Below, piece by piece: positions 35,106 to 43,253 of a DNA stretch of 64,000 nucleotides (its first letter is position 1; the number at the start of each line of letters is the position of its first letter). Source of the stretch: Nitrospirota bacterium (GTDB taxonomy: Bacteria > Nitrospirota > Thermodesulfovibrionia > Thermodesulfovibrionales > UBA6898); the NCBI GenBank assembly GCA_021825365.1, contig JAKAHR010000001.1, forward strand, positions 164,835-228,834. Direction: 5' to 3'. The notes under the pieces were generated by a model. It worked only from the letters and a program-made list of their open reading frames with translations. It did not search any database and had not been told where the DNA came from. A program made the translations under genes and the position numbers.

Positions 35106-36225
35106 CCTTACCTCCAAAAAGACCCTGCGGCCTGAAGACCATCAGGAAGACGAGACCCCCGCCGAGGGCGAGCATCCGGTAGAGTTGCACCTCGCGGAGG
35201 ACCTCCGGCAGGAAGACGAGGACCATCGCGCCTACGATAACTCCCGGGATGGACCCCAGGCCGCCGATAATCACCATGCAGAGGATCAGGACGGATTCCA
35301 TGAAGGTGAAGCTCTCCGGAGAGACAAACTGCATCTTCGCCGCAAAGAGGCTGCCGGCCAGGCCTGCCCAGAATGCTCCGAATGCGCAGGCGTACAGCTT
35401 GTACCGCACGGTATTGATCCCCATGGCGGAGGAGGCGACCTCGTCCTCCCGTATCGCCAGCCATGCCCTGCCGATCATCGAGGACTTCACCCTGTTGATG
35501 ATGAATACCGCGATCAGGGCGCAACAAAGGACAAGATAGTAATAGTTCGAAAGCCTGCCCATCGGGACGCCCGGGAGGGTGGGCACCGCGATGCCCGAGA
35601 TGCCGTTGGGTCCCCGGGTGAGCCTGTCCCAGTTGTTCAGCACAAGCCTGACGATCTCGCCAAAGCCGAGGGTCACCAGGGCGAGATAGTCTCCCTTCAG
35701 CCGCAGGGCGGGCACAGCGAGGAGGAATCCCGCCAGGGTAGTCAACACCAGCGAGAAAGGGAGCGCCTGCCAGAAGCCCAGACCGATCTTCGTATTCAGG
35801 AGCGCATAGGTATACGCGCCGATCGCATAGAAGGCGACAAAGCCGAGGTTCAGGAGCCCGGCAAAACCGACGACAACATTAAGGCCGAGCGCGAGGATGA
35901 TATAGATGCCGCAGATGACAGCGACATCCACGACGTAGGTCTCCGCCACTTGGGGAAGGATGAGCACGGGGATGAGGAAGACGGCGAGATATCTGCTGTC
36001 AGAAGGGATGAGGCGGCTAAACGCAGCCATCTGGGTCTTCACCTTCCCCGCAGCCCCTGACAATGACTTCCACAGGAAGAGCGCTGCGACAAATGCGGCA
36101 AAGAGCACGCCGGCGGCCCTGAGCCCCCCGGCGTCAAGCCCTGCAAACGGGAGGAAAAGGAAGGCAAACCAGAGGGAAACGACAACCGGCATCAGATGCG
36201 CCCTGATTGCCGCCCTGACGCTCAT
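35086..36225 (-). CDS. livM: Branched-chain amino acid ABC permease LivM
   Basis: 379 residues with about ten hydrophobic segments. LivM features: VVGFAGLLNLGFVAFYAIGAYTY-like entry helices and the EAA-like cytoplasmic loop AWLAIREDEVASSAMGINT. The C-terminus VFLPEVLRE ... RPQGLFGG is typical. It overlaps livH by four bases and livG by about 20, so the genes are translationally coupled. Confidence 0.95.
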   Translation of the reverse strand: MSVRAAIRAHLMPVVVSLWFAFLFLPFAGLDAGGLRAAGVLFAAFVAALFLWKSLSGAAGKVKTQMAAFSRLIPSDSRYLAVFLIPVLILPQVAETYVVDVAVICGIYIILALGLNVVVGFAGLLNLGFVAFYAIGAYTYALLNTKIGLGFWQALPFSLVLTTLAGFLLAVPALRLKGDYLALVTLGFGEIVRLVLNNWDRLTRGPNGISGIAVPTLPGVPMGRLSNYYYLVLCCALIAVFIINRVKSSMIGRAWLAIREDEVASSAMGINTVRYKLYACAFGAFWAGLAGSLFAAKMQFVSPESFTFMESVLILCMVIIGGLGSIPGVIVGAMVLVFLPEVLREVQLYRMLALGGGLVFLMVFRPQGLFGGKGVSVGG

Positions 36226-37139
36226 ATCTTCTCCTCAGAGGCCTTCCCGAGCAGGCCTTCAGGCTTCAGAAGAAGGATGATGATCAATATAATGAAGGCG
36301 TAGGCGTCCTTATATTCGCTGGATATGTAACTTGCGCCGAGGCCCTCGATAAGACCGAGCAGAATTCCTCCGAACATCGCGCCCGGGATGCTGCCGATGC
36401 CCCCGAGCACCGCTGCGGTGAACGCCTTGATACCCGCCGAATATCCGATGAAATAATTGACAAGGCCGTAGTACATCGCGACCATCACGCCCGCGATCGC
36501 CGCCAGTCCGGAGCCGATGATAAAGGTGACCGAAATGACCATGTCGATATTGATGCCCACCAGGGACGCCATCGTCTTGTCCTGGGCGACTGCCCGTATC
36601 GCCTTGCCCATCCTCGTCCTGCTTACAAAGGCGTGAAGCACGAGCATGACGGCAGCGGCCACGGCGATGATCGCACCCTGCAGGAAGGAGACCCGGGTCG
36701 AGAAGAACTCGATACCGCGGTCTCCGAAGAGCTGGGGGAAAACCTTGTCCGTCGCCCCCTGCGTCAGCATCACATAGTTCTGCAGGAAGATCGAGACACC
36801 GATCGCGCTGATGAGCGGACTCAGCCGGGGCGCCTTTCTCAGGGGTTTGTACGCAATTTTTTCGATCGTAAACCCGTAGGAGGAGCAGAAGATGACCGTC
36901 AGGACGAGGGTGAGGATGATCGACAGGGTGAGACTGTAGGACGTAAGGCCGATTGCGGTGAAAAAACCGAGAAGTATGATGCCGAGGTATGCGCCGAGCA
37001 TGTAGATCTCTCCGTGGGCGAAGTTGATCAGCTCGAGGATGCCGTAGACCATGGTGTACCCCAGCGCGATGAGCGCATAGACACTGCCTAAGGTGAGCCC
37101 GTTGATTATCTGCTGCAGTAACACAGGGAATATTAGCAC
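36222..37139 (-). CDS. livH: Branched-chain amino acid ABC permease LivH
   Basis: 305 residues, about eight helices. Opening LLQQIINGLTLGSVYALIAL and GILELINFAHGEIYMLGAY are the LivH signature; the coupling loop is MGKAIRAVAQDKTMASLVGI. GTG 37139 is the likely start; its ribosome binding site is weak. It begins 87 bases after the cNMP-binding gene on the same strand. No LivJ/LivK-type binding protein gene is found in this window, so specificity would depend on an unlinked protein. Confidence 0.95.
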   Translation of the reverse strand: MLIFPVLLQQIINGLTLGSVYALIALGYTMVYGILELINFAHGEIYMLGAYLGIILLGFFTAIGLTSYSLTLSIILTLVLTVIFCSSYGFTIEKIAYKPLRKAPRLSPLISAIGVSIFLQNYVMLTQGATDKVFPQLFGDRGIEFFSTRVSFLQGAIIAVAAAVMLVLHAFVSRTRMGKAIRAVAQDKTMASLVGINIDMVISVTFIIGSGLAAIAGVMVAMYYGLVNYFIGYSAGIKAFTAAVLGGIGSIPGAMFGGILLGLIEGLGASYISSEYKDAYAFIILIIILLLKPEGLLGKASEEKI

Positions 37140-37226
37140 AAAACCGGTATTTTCAAAAAATCAAATGCCGGAAAAGGGAACTCAGGCGGAAGGAGAAAAG
37201 TATCCTGCAGAATCCGGGGGTATGTC

Positions 37227-38087
37227 CTACTTCACCTTCCGGATCGTATCCCTGACGCGGCTCTCGTAGAACTCCTCGAGCCTTGACAGCACGCCGGGAT
37301 TTTTTTCGAGCACCGTCTCTATGGCGAGCCGGCCGACTTCATACACCTCAAGCGGTCCGGCGGCGATGACGTCCGCCGTCCTCGGCCTTCCGGTCAGGAA
37401 GGAGACCTCTCCGAAGACATCCCCCTCACCCAGGAGCGCCAGCTGAATCTCCCTCCCCAGGAGGTGGGCGCTTACCCGCGCCTTTCCAAACTTGATGATA
37501 TAGAGAGAGTCTCCCGAATCTCCCTCGACAATCACCTTCTGGCCGTCGGCAAATGACAGCAGTGCGAAATTTCCGAGGTTCCTGCCGAACTCCTCAACCG
37601 ACATCCCCGCAAAGAGAGACGGCACCCTGCTGGACGGCGGGAAAGCCGCCGCGTCCGCTTCTGATGACAACGGTACCTGTCTGCCGGCGGACGGCCCCGC
37701 ATCAGGGCGGTCCGCGCCGGCAGGGGCGTCCCCGCCATGATCAGCAATGGCAGCGGACGGAGCCGCAGGCGATGAATCCATCTCCTCGACAAGGTGACGG
37801 GAACGGTCCATGGCGTCCATGTCATAGGGCGCAAGGCGAAGGATGATCTTATAGAGGGCAAGCGCCTTTTGGCTGAATCCCTGACCGGCGAGGATCAGGG
37901 CGGCCCGGTGGTAGTAGGCGACCGCGTTTGCAGCGTCATTCATGCGCTGATAGACGTCGCCCAACTTGAGGTAGACCTGGGGATTGCCCGCATCTATCCG
38001 GGAAAGCTCGATCAGCTCGCGCACCGCACCCGGCCAGTCCTGTCTCTTGACAGAGTCGAAATATGTCTCCCAGCGGCCGGCGCTCAT
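37227..38087 (-). CDS. TPR protein with C-terminal cyclic nucleotide-binding domain
   Basis: 286 residues from ATG 38087 (GTG 38096 is an alternative). N-terminal TPR-like helices (PQVYLKLGDVYQRMNDAANAVAYYHRAA) span about 30-100, then a Pro/Ala-rich linker (105-165), then a CRP-type cNMP-binding domain (about 170-280). Its phosphate-binding cassette is FGEVSFLTGRPRTADV, with the Glu and Arg that contact the ribose and phosphate. There is no DNA-binding helix-turn-helix, so it is a cAMP or cGMP effector, not a transcription factor. It heads the run cNMP protein, livHMGF, adenylate cyclase. Confidence 0.88.
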   Translation of the reverse strand: MSAGRWETYFDSVKRQDWPGAVRELIELSRIDAGNPQVYLKLGDVYQRMNDAANAVAYYHRAALILAGQGFSQKALALYKIILRLAPYDMDAMDRSRHLVEEMDSSPAAPSAAIADHGGDAPAGADRPDAGPSAGRQVPLSSEADAAAFPPSSRVPSLFAGMSVEEFGRNLGNFALLSFADGQKVIVEGDSGDSLYIIKFGKARVSAHLLGREIQLALLGEGDVFGEVSFLTGRPRTADVIAAGPLEVYEVGRLAIETVLEKNPGVLSRLEEFYESRVRDTIRKVK

Positions 38088-38164
38088 CGGCTGCACAGCC
38101 CCTCAGGCTTATCGAAATCAGTAAAATACCCGACACCGTTCATGTGCGCAGCATGCATAGTACC

Positions 38165-38193
38165 ATTAAAATGGAAATAGAGAATATTGTCAA
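38165..38193 (-). promoter_or_regulatory. Promoter of the cNMP-binding gene and possibly the liv run
   Basis: On the minus strand TTGACA (38188-38193) and TTTAAT (38165-38170) are separated by exactly 17 bases, a good vegetative promoter, about 78 bases before the start codon. Confidence 0.65.
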
Positions 38194-38198
38194 AAGAA

Positions 38199-38214
38199 AT
38201 CGTGCATGCACGAT
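38199..38214. promoter_or_regulatory. 16-bp perfect palindrome, candidate operator
   Basis: ATCGTGCATGCACGAT reads the same on both strands. It lies 5 bases upstream of the -35 box of the cNMP gene and about 55 bases upstream of the -10 box of the divergent aminotransferase gene, so a dimeric regulator bound here could touch both promoters. Confidence 0.45.
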
Positions 38215-38268
38215 GACCGGGCAGACATATCATGGATAAGTCCGCTGAAGAGAGCCGGCCAAATAATA

Positions 38269-38274
38269 TATAAT
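38269..38274 (+). promoter_or_regulatory. -10 box (TATAAT) of the aminotransferase gene
   Basis: TATAAT 30 bases before the TTG start at 38305; excludes the longer ATG frame start at 38206. No strong -35 box seen. Confidence 0.5.
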
Positions 38275-38304
38275 ATCCGGAAATACGAAAACGAGGAGGT
38301 ACCG

Positions 38305-39480
38305 TTGAAACCCAAAGTCTTTGTAGAGATGGCGTCACGCGTCAAGAACCTGCCGCCCTACCTCTTTGCTGCTATCGACAAGATGAAGCAGGAGGCGCGC
38401 GCCAAAGGGGTCGACGTCATCGATATGAGCATCGGAGACCCGGACATCCCGACTCCTTCCCATATCGTGGACGCGATGAAGACCGCCGTCGAAAACCCGG
38501 AACACCATCGGTATCCTTCCTACGAGGGCATGCTGTCCTTCCGTCAGGCGGTGGCCGACTGGTACAAGACCCGTTTCAACGTTACACTTGATCCCGGACA
38601 GGAGGTGCTTTCCCTGATCGGCTCGAAGGAGGGGATCGGACACATACCCCTTGCGTTTGTCGAGCCGGGCGACACCGTCCTTGTCCCGTCGCCCGGATAC
38701 CCGGTCTATCCGGTGAGTGTCCTCTTCGCGGGGGGCGAGAGCCATATCATGCCCCTGACGGAAAAGAACGGCTTTCTGCCTGATTTCTCCTCCATACCCC
38801 AGCGGACCCTCATGAACACCAAGCTGATGTTTATCAACTACCCGAACAACCCTACCTCCGCCGTGGCGCCCCGTTCATTCTATGAAGAGGTGGTAAACCT
38901 CGCTGACAAGTACAACATCATCGTCTGCCACGACGCGGCGTACAGCGAGATCTATTTCGACGGGGAGAGGCCCCTGAGCTTCCTGGAGGTGGATGGGGCC
39001 AAGTCCGTCGGCATCGAGTTCCACTCACTCTCGAAGACGTATAACATGACCGGGTGGAGGATAGGTTTCGCAGCGGGCAACAACGAGGTGCTCGCAGGCC
39101 TCGGCAAGATAAAAACGAATCTCGACTCAGGGGTATTCCAGGCGATCCAGGAGGCATCGATCACCGCCCTCCGGACTGACGATGCCGTCCTGTCCGGCAT
39201 CCGTCAGACGTATCAGGAGAGAAGGGATATCCTGTATGCCGGCCTCCGGGCGCTGGGACTCGACGTCACCAAACCGAGGGCATCTTTCTACCTCTGGGCG
39301 CGGGTGCCCTCAGGATACGACTCAGCCGGCTTCGTCGCCACCGTCCTCGAGAAGACCGGCGTACTCGCCACGCCGGGCAACGGCTTCGGCGCTCCGGGAG
39401 AAGGATATGTGCGCTTCGCCCTCACCGTTTCAGCAGACCGCACAAGAGAGGCTGTTGAGCGGCTGAAGAAGGCATTGTAG
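38305..39480 (+). CDS. Class I/II aminotransferase, LL-diaminopimelate aminotransferase-like
   Basis: 391 residues from TTG 38305, preceded by GAGGAGGT at about 5 bases and downstream of a TATAAT box. Fold-type I PLP enzyme: the Schiff-base Lys is in SLSKTYNMTGWRIGF, the PLP-contacting NYPNNPTSAV and DAAYSEIYFDG are present, and the substrate Arg is in YVRFALTVS. Length and the opening LPPYLFAAIDKMKQEARAKG match the DapL2 group of LL-diaminopimelate aminotransferases, which make LL-DAP from tetrahydrodipicolinate for lysine and peptidoglycan. An alanine or aspartate aminotransferase role cannot be ruled out. Confidence 0.9.
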   Translation: MKPKVFVEMASRVKNLPPYLFAAIDKMKQEARAKGVDVIDMSIGDPDIPTPSHIVDAMKTAVENPEHHRYPSYEGMLSFRQAVADWYKTRFNVTLDPGQEVLSLIGSKEGIGHIPLAFVEPGDTVLVPSPGYPVYPVSVLFAGGESHIMPLTEKNGFLPDFSSIPQRTLMNTKLMFINYPNNPTSAVAPRSFYEEVVNLADKYNIIVCHDAAYSEIYFDGERPLSFLEVDGAKSVGIEFHSLSKTYNMTGWRIGFAAGNNEVLAGLGKIKTNLDSGVFQAIQEASITALRTDDAVLSGIRQTYQERRDILYAGLRALGLDVTKPRASFYLWARVPSGYDSAGFVATVLEKTGVLATPGNGFGAPGEGYVRFALTVSADRTREAVERLKKAL

Positions 39481-39486
39481 CCCCGC

Positions 39487-39951
39487 GTGGCCGTCGTCTT
39501 TATCGGGATAGGATCGAACCTCGGCGACAGGCGGCGAAACTGCTCCAAGGCCGTTGAACTGATGATTTCAACAGGCATGTCAATCATCCGCACATCATCA
39601 CACTATGAAACAGAGCCCTGGGGCGTGAAAGACCAGCCCCGTTTCATCAATATGGCTCTGGAGGCATGCACCTTCCTCGGCCCCCTCAATCTGCTTCAGC
39701 TGTTGAAAGACATAGAACGCTCGCTGGGAAGAGAGCAGACGATCAGGTGGGGCCCCAGGACCATCGACCTTGATATCCTCTTTTACGATGACTTGATCTT
39801 TTCCTCCGAGGATCTCATCATTCCCCACCCGTTGCTGCACGAGCGCATGTTCGTCCTTGAACCCCTTGCAGAGATAAGCCCCGACAGGGTGCATCCGGTG
39901 CTGAAGAAATCGGTACGGTCACTTCTGGATACCCTGAAGTCATCTTCCTGA
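39487..39951 (+). CDS. folK: 2-amino-4-hydroxy-6-hydroxymethyldihydropteridine pyrophosphokinase
   Basis: 154 residues from GTG 39487, 6 bases after the aminotransferase stop. HPPK signature: FIGIGSNLGDRR at the start, SSHYETEPWG, FINMALEACT, then the catalytic RWGPRTIDLDILFYDD and IPHPLLHERMFVLEPL. It transfers pyrophosphate from ATP to 6-hydroxymethyl-dihydropterin in folate synthesis. Normal length; folP or folB are not nearby. Confidence 0.96.
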   Translation: MAVVFIGIGSNLGDRRRNCSKAVELMISTGMSIIRTSSHYETEPWGVKDQPRFINMALEACTFLGPLNLLQLLKDIERSLGREQTIRWGPRTIDLDILFYDDLIFSSEDLIIPHPLLHERMFVLEPLAEISPDRVHPVLKKSVRSLLDTLKSSS

Positions 39952-40016
39952 AGGCCTAAGCAACCTTCTTTCTGTTCAAAAGTGAAACGCTCGAAAGAGA
40001 CAGTCTAAACTCATAG

Positions 40017-40053
40017 TTTCAAGTTGCGTAACTTCAAAAAATCGTCATATACT
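40017..40053 (+). promoter_or_regulatory. Promoter of locus B with element shared with locus A
   Basis: TTTCAAGTTG (40017-40026) leads into a -35 box TTGCGT (40024-40029) and a -10 box TATACT (40048-40053) at 18-base spacing. The element extends into an imperfect 22-base palindrome (40017-40038, TTTCAAGTT...AACTTCAAA). The same 10 bases occur upstream of propeller A. Confidence 0.55.
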
Positions 40054-40086
40054 ACGTTCATATCATGCTCTCAGGAACAGGAGGTG

Positions 40087-40170
40087 ATGTCGGGAATAGA
40101 TCTTGATTTGAGTTATAACGGGAGTATCTTTTTGGGAAACGCAAAACAAAAAAAGAGTAAGGGGAGATAG
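40087..40170 (+). CDS. Putative 27-residue leader peptide of locus B
   Basis: ATG shortly after AGGAGG (spacing only about 2 bases, which is poor) opens a frame encoding MSGIDLDLSYNGSIFLGN plus a lysine-rich tail and stopping (TAG) one base before the propeller ATG. The propeller ribosome binding site GGGGAGA lies in its last codons. Same layout as locus A. No expression evidence. Confidence 0.4.
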   Translation: MSGIDLDLSYNGSIFLGNAKQKKSKGR

Positions 40171-40171
40171 C

Positions 40172-41269
40172 ATGGCAAAGAGATTATCAGTGGTGTTTAT
40201 TCTGTTTTTGGCGGTTGTCGGGTATATGGTAGTCAACAGCACCCGGGTAGCTGCCACCAATGAGCCCCAGGTCGTTGAGGCTAAGGTAGTCAAGGCTGCA
40301 AAGGAGCCCACCTTCAACGCCGTCGCCTACATCGCCGGCCACGGCGGCCATATCGCCGTCATCGACATGAGGACGATGAAGTCGCCGACTGACATGGAAA
40401 AGGGAAGGATCGTCCTGACCGAGGCCGGCTCCGAGATGGAAGGCAAGATCGCGGGCATGAGCTTCGAGGAAGTGAAGAAGGCCGGCGGAACGCACGGACA
40501 GGCGCTGCTGGACAAGAAGGGCAAGAAGGTCCTGGTTGCTGGCACACTCAACGGTAATGTCTACAAGATCGACCTCGCCTCCGGAAAGAAGGAAGGCCCT
40601 TTTAAGGTCGGTGAGAAGTTCTGCGGGACCATCGTGGGCCCTGACGGAAAGATATACCTGGAAGATATGGCAAACGGCAAGGTCTATGTATGGGATGCCG
40701 ACAAGCTCAAGACCGTTGACGAGATGCCGGTGGGCAAGGCTGTCTGCGGTATTCAGTGGACCAAGAATAATGAGAAGGCCTACATAACCGACATGCCGAC
40801 AGGTACGGTGTACGTCTATGACTGGAAGACGAAGAAAAAGGTCAAGGAGATCACCAGCCCGGAGATGACCTTCATCCACCAGGCGCGGCTGACCCCTGAC
40901 AAGAAATATCTGTGGGTATCGGCTCCCAACGAGTTCGACCCCGGCCTGAAGCCAGGGACCCACAAGAGCCAGGTTATTGTTATCGACACCAAGACGGATG
41001 AGATCGTGAAGCGGATCGTGCTTCCCGACAACGTCAGGCCGCACGACTTCGCCTTTACCAAAGACGGCAAGTATGCCTTCCTCTCGTCCCGCACTTACGG
41101 CGACGACAGCACCCTCAACGTGGTGGATATGAAGAGCCTCAATATCGTCAGGAGCGTCTCTGCATGCGCTTCCTGCCATAAAGAGGCGGGCATCACGGTG
41201 AAGGTTGACAAGGGATCGCCGCTTCTCTGCGGTATCGAAGTCGACTGGAGCCCTTCAAAGAAGAAGTAA
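40172..41269 (+). CDS. Monoheme c-type propeller-like protein (locus B)
   Basis: 365 residues with an N-terminal signal or anchor (about 4-24). Repeats typical of YVTN-like propellers are visible (VLVAGTLNGNVYKIDLAS, HDFAFTKDGKYAFLSS, QVIVIDTKTDEIVKRI). Heme motif C332-A-S-C-H336 near the end, then LLCGIEVDW with a third Cys (C353). AYIAGHGGH (H57, H60) matches the locus A paralogue. Start ATG has GGGGAGA. A strong intrinsic terminator follows and the cognate permease has its own promoter, so this protein is probably made in larger amounts than the transporter. Periplasmic; function unknown. Confidence 0.87.
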   Translation: MAKRLSVVFILFLAVVGYMVVNSTRVAATNEPQVVEAKVVKAAKEPTFNAVAYIAGHGGHIAVIDMRTMKSPTDMEKGRIVLTEAGSEMEGKIAGMSFEEVKKAGGTHGQALLDKKGKKVLVAGTLNGNVYKIDLASGKKEGPFKVGEKFCGTIVGPDGKIYLEDMANGKVYVWDADKLKTVDEMPVGKAVCGIQWTKNNEKAYITDMPTGTVYVYDWKTKKKVKEITSPEMTFIHQARLTPDKKYLWVSAPNEFDPGLKPGTHKSQVIVIDTKTDEIVKRIVLPDNVRPHDFAFTKDGKYAFLSSRTYGDDSTLNVVDMKSLNIVRSVSACASCHKEAGITVKVDKGSPLLCGIEVDWSPSKKK

Positions 41270-41290
41270 CAAAGGAGTCTCGAGGCGCTG

Positions 41291-41319
41291 GGCCGGGTCG
41301 CATGACCCGGCCTTTTTTT
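41291..41319 (+). terminator. Rho-independent terminator after propeller B
   Basis: Perfect 9-bp stem GGCCGGGTC/GACCCGGCC (41291-41299 and 41304-41312), loop GCAT, followed by seven Ts. Confidence 0.9.
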
Positions 41320-41350
41320 GCCCGGCTCATCATGCCTTGCAGCACATGAT

Positions 41351-41380
41351 TAGACAATCACCCGAAACCGTACTTATAAT
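41351..41380 (+). promoter_or_regulatory. Promoter of permease B, predicted leaderless
   Basis: TAGACA (41351-41356), 18-base spacer, TATAAT (41375-41380). The ATG at 41387 lies where transcription should begin, 7 bases past the -10 box, and no ribosome binding site is present. Confidence 0.6.
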
Positions 41381-41386
41381 TAAAGA

Positions 41387-42592
41387 ATGACAAAGATCGG
41401 AATCCCGGGACTCGCATTCAGGAACCTGAGACGCAAGGTCGTCCGCACGGTCATCCTCCTCTTCACGGTGGCGGTCGTTACCGGCACGCTGCTTGGGGCG
41501 ACTGCCTTCATAACCGGCATGCAGAATGCCCTGAAGATCGGCACCTATCGCCTCGGTGCCGATGTCCTTGTAGTCCCGGAAAAGAACGAGGCACAGGCAA
41601 AATCAGCCCTCCTTGCGGGAGAGCCGACGAGTTTCTACATGGACCGCGGGGTCGTCGAGAAGGTGAAGCACGTGGAAGGGGTGAAGAGGGCCTCGCCCCA
41701 GCTTTTTCTGAAACCGACGTCATTCACCTGCTGCTATAATGTAGACGCATTCCTCGTCGCCTTTGACCCTGCTTCTGACTTCACCATATCTCCCTGGCTC
41801 GAAAAACGGCTGAAGAAGCCCCTTGCCGACAGCGAGGTGATCGTCGGCAGCAGCCTGCCGGTCGTCGCGGGGGACACCCTTCCCTTCTTCGGCACCCCCT
41901 TCACCGTGGCCGGCACGATGGAGCCGACGGGGATGAAGTTTTTCGACCAGTCCGTCTTCATGACCATGAACTCCGCATATCTGATGGCTGAAAACTCAAA
42001 GACAAAATCCATGCAGTCCCTTGAGCTCGAAAGAGACAGGATATCTGCGGTCCTGGTGCAGGTACGGGAGGGCTTTACCCCCCAGCGCATTGCGATCAGG
42101 ATCGAGCACGACGTGGAGGGGGTGAAGGCGATCGCCTCCGATGAGGTGATCAGCACGGTCAGGCGGCAGCTCTCAGGACTTCTCAAGGGCATCATCGGCA
42201 TCAGCGCGATAGTCTGGATTCTCGCACTCCTCATGATGGGCTTTGCCTTTTACATGATCGTCAACGAACGACAGAGAGAGTTGGGCCTGCTGCGCGCGAT
42301 GGGGGCCAAGCGCCGCCAGATCTTCGGTCTCATCATGACCGAGGCGGTCTTCCTTTCATTCGCAGGCGGAATAGTCGGTATTGCCGTGGGTTCCGGTCTT
42401 CTCTATTTCTTTAAGGGCATCATCATCAGGGAGCTGAAATTGCCGTATCTGCTCCCCTCGTATGGTGTCCTGTTTGAGCTTGTCGTCGGCTCGCTGCTCT
42501 TTGCGATGATCACCGGCATTCTCTCCTCCCTGCTTCCCGCGGCAGGGGCGAGCAGGATGGACCCCTATGAGGCTGTCAGGAAGGGAGAATAG
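41387..42592 (+). CDS. FtsX/MacB-type ABC permease with Cys-Cys pair (locus B)
   Basis: 401 residues: N-terminal helix (VVRTVILLFTVAVVTGTLLGA), extracytoplasmic domain of about 220 residues, then three helices, and the usual ASRMDPYEAVRKGE end. The domain contains FTCCYNVDAFLVAFDP, aligned with the locus A permease, as are YMDRGVVEKVKHVEGV and DFTISPWL. The coupling loop is ERQRELGLLRAMGAKRRQIFG. Related FtsX-like permeases occur in Campylobacter-type FTR1/P19 iron loci. A metal, heme or redox-linked substrate is a reasonable but untested guess. Confidence 0.92.
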   Translation: MTKIGIPGLAFRNLRRKVVRTVILLFTVAVVTGTLLGATAFITGMQNALKIGTYRLGADVLVVPEKNEAQAKSALLAGEPTSFYMDRGVVEKVKHVEGVKRASPQLFLKPTSFTCCYNVDAFLVAFDPASDFTISPWLEKRLKKPLADSEVIVGSSLPVVAGDTLPFFGTPFTVAGTMEPTGMKFFDQSVFMTMNSAYLMAENSKTKSMQSLELERDRISAVLVQVREGFTPQRIAIRIEHDVEGVKAIASDEVISTVRRQLSGLLKGIIGISAIVWILALLMMGFAFYMIVNERQRELGLLRAMGAKRRQIFGLIMTEAVFLSFAGGIVGIAVGSGLLYFFKGIIIRELKLPYLLPSYGVLFELVVGSLLFAMITGILSSLLPAAGASRMDPYEAVRKGE

Positions 42593-42600
42593 AAGCACCT

Positions 42601-43239
42601 ATGAAAAAGAATAGACTGATGCGTCTGGCCATGCGCGCCACTTTTGTCTTGATGGTCCCCGGCATTATGTTTGCCGCCTCCTGCTCAAGGGAGGAGCCGC
42701 CGAAGCCGAGGGCCGTCGAGGCGGTCAATCCCTATTCAGCGGACTCGGTCTACCAGGAACTCCAAAAGAAGCTGAAGGACAATCCGAATGATGCTGATGC
42801 GCTCTATCACCTTGCGGACCTGTACGACCGCAACGCCCAGTACAGCGAGGCGATCGAGACGTACAAGAAGGTCGTCACGCTCAGGCCGGATATGGGGTAT
42901 GCCTATTTCAAGATGGGGACGGCATATGACCGTCTCGACAAGGCCGCGGAGGCGGTGGCTGAATTCAGGAAGGCCGCCAGGCACCTGCCGAACCATCCGG
43001 TCCTGTACAACAACATGGGGATAGCATACGGCAAACTCGGCAAGTCCAGGGACGAGATACAGTCGTTGAAGAAGGCGATTCAATTGAGGCCGACCTATTC
43101 GGCGGCACGGTACAACCTGGGGATGACCTACCTCAGGATTGGGGACAGGAAGGCAGCCATGAAGGAGTATGAGGCCCTTGATCGTTTCGACAGCGGGACA
43201 GCCGCTGCTCTCAAGAAAGAGATCGACAAGGCATCCTGA
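42601..43239 (+). CDS. TPR lipoprotein of locus B
   Basis: 212 residues. The signal peptide ends in a lipobox-like FAASC (Cys29). Four to five TPR units follow from about residue 45 (DALYHLADLYDRNAQYSEAIETYKK, GYAYFKMGTAYDRLDKAAEAV, VLYNNMGIAYGKLGKSRDEI, AARYNLGMTYLRIGDRKAA; each quoted in part of its unit). It lies between permease and ATPase of locus B with 8- and 14-base gaps, so it probably acts as a periplasmic adaptor for the transporter or the heme protein. Locus A has no such gene. Confidence 0.88.
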   Translation: MKKNRLMRLAMRATFVLMVPGIMFAASCSREEPPKPRAVEAVNPYSADSVYQELQKKLKDNPNDADALYHLADLYDRNAQYSEAIETYKKVVTLRPDMGYAYFKMGTAYDRLDKAAEAVAEFRKAARHLPNHPVLYNNMGIAYGKLGKSRDEIQSLKKAIQLRPTYSAARYNLGMTYLRIGDRKAAMKEYEALDRFDSGTAAALKKEIDKAS

Positions 43240-43253
43240 GGACACGAAAGACT

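Noticed and set aside
34948..36060. 370-codon plus-strand frame across livM/livG
   Set aside because: Antisense to certain liv genes; composition rich in Asp/His/Arg and without known domains.
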